A program made the translations under genes and the position numbers. The notes under the pieces were generated by a model. It did not search any database and had not been told where the DNA came from. It worked only from the letters and a program-made list of their open reading frames with translations. From a virus: a stretch of 22,041 nt of DNA. Location of the stretch: the IMG/VR virus record IMGVR_UViG_3300032309_000806, positions 1 to 22,041 of that record; one strand, written 5' to 3'. Position 1 is the stretch's first letter. Each line of letters begins with the position of its first letter. This document shows, one piece after another, positions 15,210-22,041 of this stretch.

Positions 15210-16091
15210 ATGCCAGTATCAATATTAAACATCCCAAATAGTTTTGTAACATTCTATGACCTTGGCACAGATGTCGGGAGAAGTGAATATATTACTGATA
15301 CAGATTGCGGAATTCAGAAGGATTTTTGCTATCCTATTTATGAGGTGGCCGATGTGGCTTTTCAAACGCAAATAATATCAAGTGGTGTTATAAGTAGCAT
15401 AACAGTTTTTAAAGTTATGGCAGATGGAACAAGTGTAAATTTAAATGATGTAATAATAAGCATTGTAAGTAATGGAACTCAAAGTGGAGTGCCGATTTAC
15501 AATATTTATTTTTCGTTTGTGTTATCTAATTTACTTGATAATATTTTTGATGGCGATTGCTTTACTTTACAATTAGATGTTGATGTTCCAGATGTAAGAA
15601 CACCTACTTTTATATCTAACCAATGCTTTAAAAAGGTTAACGATAAATGTTTGAGTACTAAACTTGAATACATAAACACATCTAATGCTTTTGGCTTTGT
15701 TTATAGAGCATTTGGCACGTTTCCAAACATAGCATTGACAATAAATAAAATCCGTTTACCATTATACTTTAAAGAGCCAAACATTAGCAGCGACAAAACT
15801 GTTTACGTTCGCCCTGATGGCAGCCGACAACTATTATCGGCCCGATTGGCAAAGCGTTACAAAGGCTATGTAGATGAGGTGCCAGAGGAAGTGCATCAAA
15901 ACTTAGTAATTGCATTGAATCATGATGGCATTTACTTCACACCAGAAAACTTTACAACTCAAATACAAGCACGTTTTGAGGATGAGTATAACAATAATTA
16001 TCCCGAAATAATGCAGAACGTAAACATTTGGAGCTCAGATTTTACTATCTTTGAAACGCCATTTAACAACTTCAATTCAAACTGCGAATGA
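15210..16091 (+). CDS. Tail/virion structural protein, composition mosaic
   Basis: A 293-aa protein starting one base after the preceding tail gene and overlapping the next by 4 nt. The first 190 residues are beta-rich with Cys (DTDCGIQKDFCYPIYEVADV, ISSITVFKVMADGTSVNL), resembling a host-contact or Ig-like module. The last 100 (YFKEPNISSDKTVYVRPDGS, RQLLSARLAKRYKGYVDEVP, EEVHQNLVIALNHDGIYFTP) look like a conserved attachment domain. Base composition changes sharply at about 15770: hand counts give 28-30% G+C before and 48% just after. This suggests that the N-terminal part was exchanged by recombination. It is probably a tail tip or baseplate component. No family name can be given. Confidence 0.6.
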   Translation: MPVSILNIPNSFVTFYDLGTDVGRSEYITDTDCGIQKDFCYPIYEVADVAFQTQIISSGVISSITVFKVMADGTSVNLNDVIISIVSNGTQSGVPIYNIYFSFVLSNLLDNIFDGDCFTLQLDVDVPDVRTPTFISNQCFKKVNDKCLSTKLEYINTSNAFGFVYRAFGTFPNIALTINKIRLPLYFKEPNISSDKTVYVRPDGSRQLLSARLAKRYKGYVDEVPEEVHQNLVIALNHDGIYFTPENFTTQIQARFEDEYNNNYPEIMQNVNIWSSDFTIFETPFNNFNSNCE

Positions 16092-16957
16092 CAACTGGAA
16101 TACTTTTAATCGGAATCGGTCATAAAAACTATGGGTGCATGGCTGCAAACCTTGCAATGTCATTACGTGCAAACGGTTGTGACTTACCTATAACATTAGT
16201 AACGCAAGCCGATACTATCACGCGTTTAGATGAAGACTACAAAGCATTATTTACAGAGATAAAAGAAATATTGCCACATTGCTACACGCTTAAGGACAAC
16301 GAAACGTGTTACATCAAAGCAAAGGCGCACATGGATGAGTTAACACCTTATGAATATACCTTGTTTATTGATGCCGATGTGATAATGATTAACAATCACA
16401 AAATAAACGAGGTAATCGAATCACTAAAAGGCATTGATTTTGCGGTAAAGAATAGCGGATTTAAAAACTATGATAGTGATGAGATTACTGCCGATTCAAA
16501 GCAATGGGCTAACTTATTAGAAGTAAAAGAGGCGTTCGGATTTACAACCGAAAAGATTTGGAATGTGCATAGCGAGTTTATTTGGTGGAAAAAAGGCCAT
16601 CCATTGTTTGCAAAGTGGGTAGAAAACTTTGAAAACATACGTGTAAAAAACATTGAGTTTGCAGGATGCATACCAGATGAGTTGCCATTATGGATTGCAA
16701 TGTGTCAGTTAGGTGTTGACTGCCATCAAGAAATGTATCATCCTACTTTTTGGCCAATGGATTCAAGTAAAACAATGCGTTTAAAGGATTTAACAAATGA
16801 TTATTGTGGTGTATCTATTGGAGGTAACCGAATAAGTGAAGTGCAATTAACAATATATAACAACCTTGTGCAAATTCATGCATTAAGAATGAATATGCGA
16901 TATAAATTTTTACAACAGCCTAAAAGAAGATGGGCTCCAGAACGCCATACTTACTAA
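16088..16957 (+). CDS. GT-A glycosyltransferase with DAD motif (GT8-like)
   Basis: A 289-aa glycosyltransferase-like protein. The N-terminal strand GILLIGIGHKNYGCMAANLA and DLPITLVTQADT resemble the nucleotide-binding start of GT8-type enzymes. YTLFIDADVIM (90-100) contains the metal-binding DxD as DAD (95-97). Later motifs are NSGFKNYDSD, HSEFIWWKKGHPLFAKW, GCIPDELPLWIAMCQLGVD and a basic tail (QPKRRWAPERH). It should transfer a sugar from a nucleotide donor. The gene lies exactly between the tail block and the portal gene, with ATGA overlap upstream and no gap downstream, so it is expressed with virion genes. A virion protein is an attractive acceptor, but a host glycan is also possible. 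Confidence 0.7.
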   Translation: MTTGILLIGIGHKNYGCMAANLAMSLRANGCDLPITLVTQADTITRLDEDYKALFTEIKEILPHCYTLKDNETCYIKAKAHMDELTPYEYTLFIDADVIMINNHKINEVIESLKGIDFAVKNSGFKNYDSDEITADSKQWANLLEVKEAFGFTTEKIWNVHSEFIWWKKGHPLFAKWVENFENIRVKNIEFAGCIPDELPLWIAMCQLGVDCHQEMYHPTFWPMDSSKTMRLKDLTNDYCGVSIGGNRISEVQLTIYNNLVQIHALRMNMRYKFLQQPKRRWAPERHTY

Positions 16958-18694
16958 ATGGAAACCGAAAACAAATACATTATTATTGATGCCGATATCG
17001 TTGCCGATGTTGCACGTAATCCACATATAGAAGATGAGGAATATGTTAACTTCCAATACTATTCCGATGGAGAATATCCGCGTAAATTAATCGATGAGGT
17101 AAGACCTAACGAACACATAATCGTAAAGGAGTATCGCAAGAAAACTTATGAGGCGGTGTTTAGCGAGGTTTATGACCGCGTGTTAAATGCACTTAATAAA
17201 ATACAACGTGCGGATGGATTCTTTTTAAAGTTTCCCGACACGCAATATCCACGAATTGCTAAAGATGAGGACTTAAAAACATACCTTACAAAAAACTTTA
17301 CCGCTTCAAAGTCGTTAATGAATTGGGCTTTTCAAGTTGGCTTAAAACAATATACAATCGATGCTAATGGTGTTATTATTGTGTGGGCGGAACAAGCTGA
17401 ACCAACTGAATATAAGAAGCCGAAACCTTACGTAATTAATTCAAGCAGTATTGTTTACCATTACGAGGGCAATAGCATCGTTTACAAAGATGATGACAAT
17501 GGCAATGTATATTATTCGATTGATAAGATTAGTTGGTCAAAGTGGCGCAAGAAAAAGAAAGGTAATGGGTTTGAATTAGTTGAGGAAACATTGCATGGCC
17601 TTGGTGTATTCCCTGGCTTTACAATTGGCGGTGTTGTAGAAGAGGAAGAGGAGTTGGGCCGCGAATATCAAAGCAGATTAAAGGCAATGTTACCATGGCT
17701 TAACGTGGCAACGGTTGAGTTTAGTGATTTGCGTGCTGAAATAACGCAGCACATACATTCAACTGTTTGGATTTACCAAGATGAGCAATGTAAAAGTTGC
17801 AACGGTCAAGGCTTTACGTTTACCAAAGAGCAAGAGCGTGTTCCTTGTACTAATAGCAAGTGTAAAGATGGTCAGATACCGACATCGCCTTACGAAACTA
17901 TACGCGTAAGGCCTGCAAAAACAACGATGGGAGAAGTGCCTGCACCGACTCCACCGATGGGCTATATTCAAAAGCAAACTGAGATTGCTGAGTTGCAGGA
18001 TAAACGCATAAACGAAATGCGTTATCGTTCATTAGCTGCCATCAATATGCAGTTTTTAGAGGCACAACCCGCGGCTCAAAGTGGTGTTGCAAAGGCTTAT
18101 GATAGAGATGAAACAAACAATACTTTTTATGGTGTTGCAGTTGATATAGGAACGATAATGACAAACATTGCTGAGTTATGTGCGATGTGGAGATATAAAG
18201 AGATATACGATGTTGAAACAATTAAGTCAATGGTGCCAGTTTGCGTTGTGCCAAATCAGTTTGATATTTTAGGCAGTCAACTAATATTAGAAGAAATTAA
18301 AGCGGCTAAGGATAGCGGTTTAAACGATGCGGTATTGAGCGCTCAAGAGTTAGAATATATCGTTAAAAGATTCCCTAACGACATTGCAATGCAAGATATG
18401 TTACGCGATGCATTCAACCTTGACCCCGCGAGTGGTAAAACGCAAGAGGAGAAAGCATTATTGGTAAGCAATAAGATGATGTCTAAAACTGATGCGGTTA
18501 TAAGCACATACATTCAAGATTTCGTGCAACGTGCATACGCTGAGAATTCTGAATTCAACCGATTAGATAAGTCAAGGCAGCAAGCTGTATTGAATGCATT
18601 TGCAGTTGAGAAGTTGAAGGAAATAAACACTAAGGACATATTGTTTAATCAGATATTTGGTGCTACTATTGTAGATAATGGCGCAAGCGAATAA
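16958..18694 (+). CDS. Portal protein with Cys4 insertion
   Basis: A 578-aa protein at the head of the capsid block, with the size and helical C-terminal build of a portal: LQDKRINEMRYRSLAAINMQ, FLEAQPAAQSGVAKAYDRDE, then NNTFYGVAVDIGTIMTNIAE. Portal dodecamers form the DNA channel at one capsid vertex and bind terminase. A distinctive insertion carries CKSCNGQGF (C278, C281) and PCTNSKCKDGQ (C297, C302), resembling a DnaJ-type CxxCxGxG zinc ribbon with a longer second pair. It would lie in the wing or clip region. The gene begins directly after the stop of the glycosyltransferase and overlaps the MuF-like gene by 17 nt. Identification combines layout, the downstream MuF and capsid genes, and general portal features. 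Confidence 0.8.
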   Translation: METENKYIIIDADIVADVARNPHIEDEEYVNFQYYSDGEYPRKLIDEVRPNEHIIVKEYRKKTYEAVFSEVYDRVLNALNKIQRADGFFLKFPDTQYPRIAKDEDLKTYLTKNFTASKSLMNWAFQVGLKQYTIDANGVIIVWAEQAEPTEYKKPKPYVINSSSIVYHYEGNSIVYKDDDNGNVYYSIDKISWSKWRKKKKGNGFELVEETLHGLGVFPGFTIGGVVEEEEELGREYQSRLKAMLPWLNVATVEFSDLRAEITQHIHSTVWIYQDEQCKSCNGQGFTFTKEQERVPCTNSKCKDGQIPTSPYETIRVRPAKTTMGEVPAPTPPMGYIQKQTEIAELQDKRINEMRYRSLAAINMQFLEAQPAAQSGVAKAYDRDETNNTFYGVAVDIGTIMTNIAELCAMWRYKEIYDVETIKSMVPVCVVPNQFDILGSQLILEEIKAAKDSGLNDAVLSAQELEYIVKRFPNDIAMQDMLRDAFNLDPASGKTQEEKALLVSNKMMSKTDAVISTYIQDFVQRAYAENSEFNRLDKSRQQAVLNAFAVEKLKEINTKDILFNQIFGATIVDNGASE

Positions 18695-19595
18695 AGAAAT
18701 ACAAGCAACATTAAACGCCATTGATAATGGTTTGATTACTTGGAATGAGGCAATGCCAAAAATCCAAGAGCAAATTTATCGTAGGTTATTACAATTCCAA
18801 CGCGAGTTAGGTGTTCAAGGCGATACGATAACCAATTCAGTTAAGAACATCAAACTATTATCCAGTCTTAAAAGTGATTTAGAAACAATCATTTTAGATG
18901 ATTCGGATTATGGAGAAAGTGTAACCAAATTTGCAAAGCTTTACGACAAAGTAAACGCGCTAAATTTTTCTTACTACAAAGCGCTTGAAAAAAAATTCAA
19001 ACCGCCAAAAGTAGTTGAGGCAATCAGGCAACAATCAATATCGGTTACGTTGGATAACTTAACTGAATCGGGATTGAATCAAAACCTCATCACGCCAGTG
19101 CGCGAAATGATTAACACCTATGTAACTACGGGTGGAAGTTATTCTAAGCTATCAAAGGAACTAAACAACTACATCAATGGCACACCAACGATTGATGGCG
19201 CGTTAGTTAGATACACTAAACTGATTGCAACTGATTCGATTAATCAATACAACGCAACAGTTAACCAAGCTATAAGCGCGGATTTGGGTTGGGATTGGTT
19301 TCGATATGTAGGCAGTAATATAAAGACAACACGAACGTTTTGTAAGGCATTAACGCAGAAGCAATACTACCATCGTAGTGAACTGCCAAAGATTATCAAA
19401 GGCAACTTTGCTGAATTTAAAGAAATGCAAGGACAAATTAATCCACGAACTGACTTACCGCAAGGAATGATTGAGGATACTAACCCAAGTAACTTCCAAA
19501 CTTATCGAGGCGGTTACAACTGCGGGCATCAAGCATATCCGATACCCGCATCGCTTGTACCTAAAAATATAATTGCTACATTTGCAAATAAATAA
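18678..19595 (+). CDS. MuF-like minor head protein (SPP1 gp7 family)
   Basis: A 305-aa protein following the portal, as expected for a Mu F/SPP1 gp7 minor head protein. The N-terminal two thirds are helical. The C-terminal MuF region shows RYTKLIATDSINQYNATVNQ, then LGWDWFRYVGSNIKTTRTFC with C222, KQYYHRSELP, and a closing YNCGHQAYPIP with C282 and H284. The Cys and His spacing is characteristic and probably structural or metal-binding. These proteins are packaged in small numbers inside the head and help assembly or DNA ejection. It overlaps the portal end by 17 nt. No toxin or ADP-ribosyltransferase extension is present after the MuF domain. A promoter-like pair lies over its last codons. 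Confidence 0.8.
   Translation: MAQANKEIQATLNAIDNGLITWNEAMPKIQEQIYRRLLQFQRELGVQGDTITNSVKNIKLLSSLKSDLETIILDDSDYGESVTKFAKLYDKVNALNFSYYKALEKKFKPPKVVEAIRQQSISVTLDNLTESGLNQNLITPVREMINTYVTTGGSYSKLSKELNNYINGTPTIDGALVRYTKLIATDSINQYNATVNQAISADLGWDWFRYVGSNIKTTRTFCKALTQKQYYHRSELPKIIKGNFAEFKEMQGQINPRTDLPQGMIEDTNPSNFQTYRGGYNCGHQAYPIPASLVPKNIIATFANK
19554..19584 (+). promoter_or_regulatory. Candidate promoter for the scaffold-capsid genes
   Basis: CTTG (19554-19557) and TACATTTG (19577-19584) are 19 nt apart, close to the Bacteroidota -33/-7 arrangement. Transcription would start near 19590, about 20-25 nt before ATG 19613, and would add expression of the capsid genes, which are needed in large amounts. 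It lies in the last codons of the MuF-like gene, so the match may be fortuitous. Confidence 0.35.
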
Positions 19596-19612
19596 TTAAA
19601 CCCAATAATAAA

Positions 19613-19957
19613 ATGGAAACAAATCCGACACTATTTAAATTACTAAAGATTACAAACGTGCGAAACGAAGTTAATTACTTCCCACTAAATCGCACTAACA
19701 AACAATTTCACGAAACTTATAAGCGTTCACTAAGCAATGAAAAGCGCGAGAAGTACAAAGTTGAGGAAGTTGAATTGACAACCGAGCAAGCGGCAGAGTT
19801 AGGTGTTGCTGAAGCACATTCTATTCTTTATCCACCGACACGCAAAGGGCAACCGAATGCAGCAAACACAAACATCATGGAGATGCTTATTGCGCAAAAT
19901 GCTAAGTTAATGGAGATGTTAGAGGCTAAAAACGAAACCACTAAACCAAAGAAATAA
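19613..19957 (+). CDS. Hypothetical head-operon protein
   Basis: A 114-aa protein between the MuF-like and scaffold genes. It opens with a compact domain (TLFKLLKITNVRNEVNYFPL, NRTNKQFHETYKRSLSNEKR, EKYKVEEVELTTEQAAELGV) and ends with a helix, IMEMLIAQNAKLMEMLEAKN, whose leucine/methionine spacing suggests a short coiled coil, followed by a Lys tail. It could be a scaffold accessory or head decoration factor. The stop is coupled by TAATG to an 18-aa micro-ORF. It has no cysteines and no membrane segment. No family is recognised. Confidence 0.65.
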   Translation: METNPTLFKLLKITNVRNEVNYFPLNRTNKQFHETYKRSLSNEKREKYKVEEVELTTEQAAELGVAEAHSILYPPTRKGQPNAANTNIMEMLIAQNAKLMEMLEAKNETTKPKK

Positions 19958-20013
19958 TGGCAAAGCAAACTAAACCCAAAGGCGGCTGCAAAGGATGTGG
20001 CGGTGCACGTTAA
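19957..20013 (+). CDS. 18-aa micro-ORF with CxxC motif
   Basis: ATG 19957 overlaps the preceding stop (TAATG), and the frame ends with TAA 20011-20013, encoding MAKQTKPKGGCKGCGGAR. The peptide is basic, with Gly-rich CKGCGG. The tight coupling, the natural-looking coding sequence and the following short gap before the scaffold gene suggest it is translated. At 18 residues it could be chance, or a leader that affects translation of the downstream scaffold. Confidence 0.45.
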   Translation: MAKQTKPKGGCKGCGGAR

Positions 20014-20036
20014 TTATAATTTAAAACATAAACAAA

Positions 20037-20915
20037 ATGGCAATATTAGCTGATACAATTAAAAAATTACTTACCAAAGCAGGTTTCGATTTAAACTCTG
20101 AAACATACAGACAACTTATAGGCATCAAAGAACTTGTTGCTGAGATACCTGATGAGGTTGACCAATCATTGACTACTCTTATGAGTGCAAACGAGGCTAA
20201 AAATAACATCGACATTAAGAAACATTTTAAAGCAGAGGCATTAGATCCGTTTAACAATAAAGTTTCAACATGGCTTAAAGACAATGGCGCCGATGATGAT
20301 ACTATCAAACTGATTACCGATGACCCAAACACGTATAACAAAGTTGAGGTTGCAATTAAAAAGATTGCTGAATTAAAATCAAAGCAAATTGATGGCAAGG
20401 GAGACAAGGCAGAACTTGAACGTAAGATTAATGAACTAAGTGCACAACTTTCTAAGGCTGCAACTGATGCCGCATTCGAAAAGCAAAGTGCTATTGATGC
20501 TATTGTTGCTAAGTATGATGGCGAGTTTACAGAGATGGAGATTAATCGCATCATTTCATCTAAGAAGTTGCCAGGGCAGTTTGGTTTGGATGTTGAAAGC
20601 AAGATTGCGCGTGAGTTTTTAAACAAGAAACTTGCTGAAAAAAGTGCGGCAATAAAAAAAATTGATGGCAAGTTAAAATTAGTTGCAAAAGATGATGATA
20701 AAATGCTTATCTTTGACAACGGAAAGGAACTCGACCTTGACACTCTCACAGATATGGCCTTGGCCGACAATAAGTTTTTGAAAGTATCTGACAATGGAGG
20801 CGGTATGCCACTAAAGTCGACACAGAGCCAACAAAGCTCATCTAAACCATCTGCCGCGGCAGCCAACGCTTTAAGCGACTTAGACATCGCATTGCAAGGT
20901 TTCGGGCAGAAATAA
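20037..20915 (+). CDS. Putative capsid scaffolding protein
   Basis: A 292-aa, highly charged, mostly helical protein immediately before the major capsid gene, the usual place for a scaffold. Residues 1-90 are helical (MAILADTIKKLLTKAGFDLN). Residues 100-150 make a coiled coil (VEVAIKKIAELKSKQID, then KAELERKINELSAQLSKAA). A small domain follows (KKIDGKLKLVAKDDDKMLIF), and then a Gln/Ser-rich linker and a short helical tail (NALSDLDIALQGFGQK), suited to coat binding. No protease motif is seen, and no separate prohead protease gene is present between portal and capsid. The long open frame on the opposite strand is a codon-bias shadow. The start at 20037 follows the A-rich context typical of this genome. 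Confidence 0.7.
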   Translation: MAILADTIKKLLTKAGFDLNSETYRQLIGIKELVAEIPDEVDQSLTTLMSANEAKNNIDIKKHFKAEALDPFNNKVSTWLKDNGADDDTIKLITDDPNTYNKVEVAIKKIAELKSKQIDGKGDKAELERKINELSAQLSKAATDAAFEKQSAIDAIVAKYDGEFTEMEINRIISSKKLPGQFGLDVESKIAREFLNKKLAEKSAAIKKIDGKLKLVAKDDDKMLIFDNGKELDLDTLTDMALADNKFLKVSDNGGGMPLKSTQSQQSSSKPSAAAANALSDLDIALQGFGQK

Positions 20916-20928
20916 ACACTAAAATATC

Positions 20929-22041
20929 ATGGCATTAGGTTATTGCCCCGCGATGCTCCAACATATGAAATTCATAATTGGACAAAACGCACCAGAACAT
21001 AAAATTACTCCTACGGGATTTTTACGCGCTGCCTTAGAGAAAGGCGCAAACGCGACACCAATCGCTGACTCTTTACAACTTGCAAACACTGCGGGCCACA
21101 TTAAAGATTTAAGATTGAAATACTACCAACGTACAACTCCAGCACAAATGTCAACTGCTGACAACTGTGATATTGACTTAGTACAAGCGTATGATGAGAT
21201 TACTATTGATACAACTTCAATCGTAAAGTTCGGATTACATTTTGACCAAGCAACTATCGCACGTTACTGCGATGAGGCTTCTGCAACTGTGTCAATAGGT
21301 GGTGCACCAACTCCATTTATGCAAGAGCACTTAGCAGGCTTAATGGCTGCTATGAATGGTTTCGTTGGTAAAATCGACCAAACATTGTTAGGTCAAGTTA
21401 CATGGGGTAAGAATGTCGTTACGGGCGCAAACACTGCGGTAACCGTTAACTTCAACGATGACTCTACTGTAAACAACTTTTCTGAGGGTTGGACAAAAGT
21501 ATTAACTGATTACAGAAGCAATGAGGGTCAAGGAAGACCAATCGTTGTAGGAAGTGGATTAGTTGATTCTGCTTACATTCAATCTTTGAATCCTGCAATG
21601 ACTCAATACGCTAACTTAAACAACGCAGCGGCTGCAAGTAACATTGATTACTACCATGATATCTATTCAGGTACATCTTGGGGGTCAAATCAATTTGCAG
21701 TATTGATGCCTGGAACTTTTGGTATTGTTGAATTAGACAGATACAAAGGATTCAGAGCTCAACAACTTGGTTTATCTACATTCTGGAACATGGCAATGCC
21801 ATTTGAAATGCCAGGAAGTGAGGGTACATTAGGTATGTTAAACATCGATTTCCAATTAAGAGAGATTGATTGCCCGACAGAAACCACAGTTGGTTACGAA
21901 TCTGCAACACTTGGAGCGGGTTATTCTTTGATTATGTCTAAGAGATTTGCATTATGGCAAGTGCCAAGTGATGCATACTTAGCATCTGACAGATTAACTG
22001 GCAACAATGGAAGTTTACGTTACACCGCAACTAACTCTTAA
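20929..22041 (+). CDS. Major capsid protein
   Basis: A 370-aa protein that ends with TAA exactly at the window edge. Size, position after the scaffold, and composition (Ala/Asn/Thr-rich, few Lys in the core) fit an HK97-fold major capsid protein. Landmarks are an N-terminal arm (MALGYCPAMLQHMKFIIGQN), an early LKYYQRTTPAQMSTADNCD, a central KFGLHFDQATIARYCDEASA, an A-domain-like GRPIVVGSGLVDSAYIQSLN, NQFAVLMPGTFGIVELDRYK, and a C-terminal EIDCPTETTVGYESATLGAG then YSLIMSKRFALWQVPSDAYL. Codon use is more G/C-ending and regular than in neighbouring genes, as expected for a highly expressed gene. The fold is inferred from context, not from a diagnostic motif. Confidence 0.8.
   Translation: MALGYCPAMLQHMKFIIGQNAPEHKITPTGFLRAALEKGANATPIADSLQLANTAGHIKDLRLKYYQRTTPAQMSTADNCDIDLVQAYDEITIDTTSIVKFGLHFDQATIARYCDEASATVSIGGAPTPFMQEHLAGLMAAMNGFVGKIDQTLLGQVTWGKNVVTGANTAVTVNFNDDSTVNNFSEGWTKVLTDYRSNEGQGRPIVVGSGLVDSAYIQSLNPAMTQYANLNNAAAASNIDYYHDIYSGTSWGSNQFAVLMPGTFGIVELDRYKGFRAQQLGLSTFWNMAMPFEMPGSEGTLGMLNIDFQLREIDCPTETTVGYESATLGAGYSLIMSKRFALWQVPSDAYLASDRLTGNNGSLRYTATNS

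Noticed and set aside
20021-20887. 288-residue open frame on the minus strand opposite the scaffold gene
   Set aside because: It is Ser/Leu-rich, mirrors the codons of a well-supported plus-strand gene, and no other minus-strand gene is supported in the window.
20037-20915. Scaffold gene considered as a protease-scaffold fusion
   Set aside because: No serine protease or ClpP-like catalytic pattern is visible; the sequence is coiled coil plus a small charged domain.
1-22041. tRNA genes, insertion sequences and attachment sites
   Set aside because: No cloverleaf-like sequence, transposase, or integrase with flanking repeats was recognised by reading both strands; a dedicated search could still find a divergent one.

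Overview
The window looks like part of the genome of a tailed double-stranded DNA phage or prophage of a Bacteroidota host, most likely a long-tailed siphovirus-like phage. All supported genes lie on the plus strand and are packed tightly, with many TAATG and ATGA stop/start overlaps. The sequence is AT-rich. Start codons are preceded by A-rich sequence, not by a clear GGAGG. The best promoter, near 1861-1892, has the Bacteroidota pattern (TTTG, about 20 nt, TAnnTTTG). Several protein families (DUF3127-type OB-fold protein, Gp157, DUF6291-type replication protein) are typical of such phages. No integrase, repressor or lysis gene is visible, so lifestyle cannot be decided here.

Layout. (1) 1-4704, recombination and replication: the end of an unknown gene, an SSB-like OB-fold protein, a RecT-like annealing protein, Gp157, a regulatory gap with promoter, palindrome and nested hairpin, a 42-aa ORF, a replisome organiser, DnaB helicase and a VRR-NUC-type nuclease. 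(2) 4721-8013, packaging: a ParB-like protein, a very AT-rich glycosyltransferase-like gene, and terminase small and large subunits. (3) 8006-9141: a GT2-type glycosyltransferase and a SAM methyltransferase. (4) 9145-16091, tail: small virion-associated or membrane proteins, a probable tail assembly chaperone, a 788-aa tape measure and two large tail proteins. (5) 16088-16957: a third glycosyltransferase with a DAD motif. (6) 16958-22041, head: portal with a Cys4 insertion, MuF-like minor head protein, two small ORFs, a scaffold-like protein and the major capsid protein.

The order is unusual: the tail block sits between terminase and portal, instead of after the capsid genes. The three glycosyltransferase-like genes each lie beside packaging genes or at a module boundary, and one is followed directly by a methyltransferase. 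Together they could form a dispersed set that decorates virion proteins or host surface glycans; this is inference.

The main points for a second look are: the promoter/palindrome/alternative-hairpin region at 1861-1990; a hairpin plus hexamer-repeat array inside the replisome organiser gene (possible origin); an open minus-one frame behind a T9 run in the tail chaperone that ends in a TAATG junction; an apparent one-base disruption at the tape measure start; an 18-aa Cys-bearing micro-ORF in the head operon; and sharp base-composition steps in and between genes.
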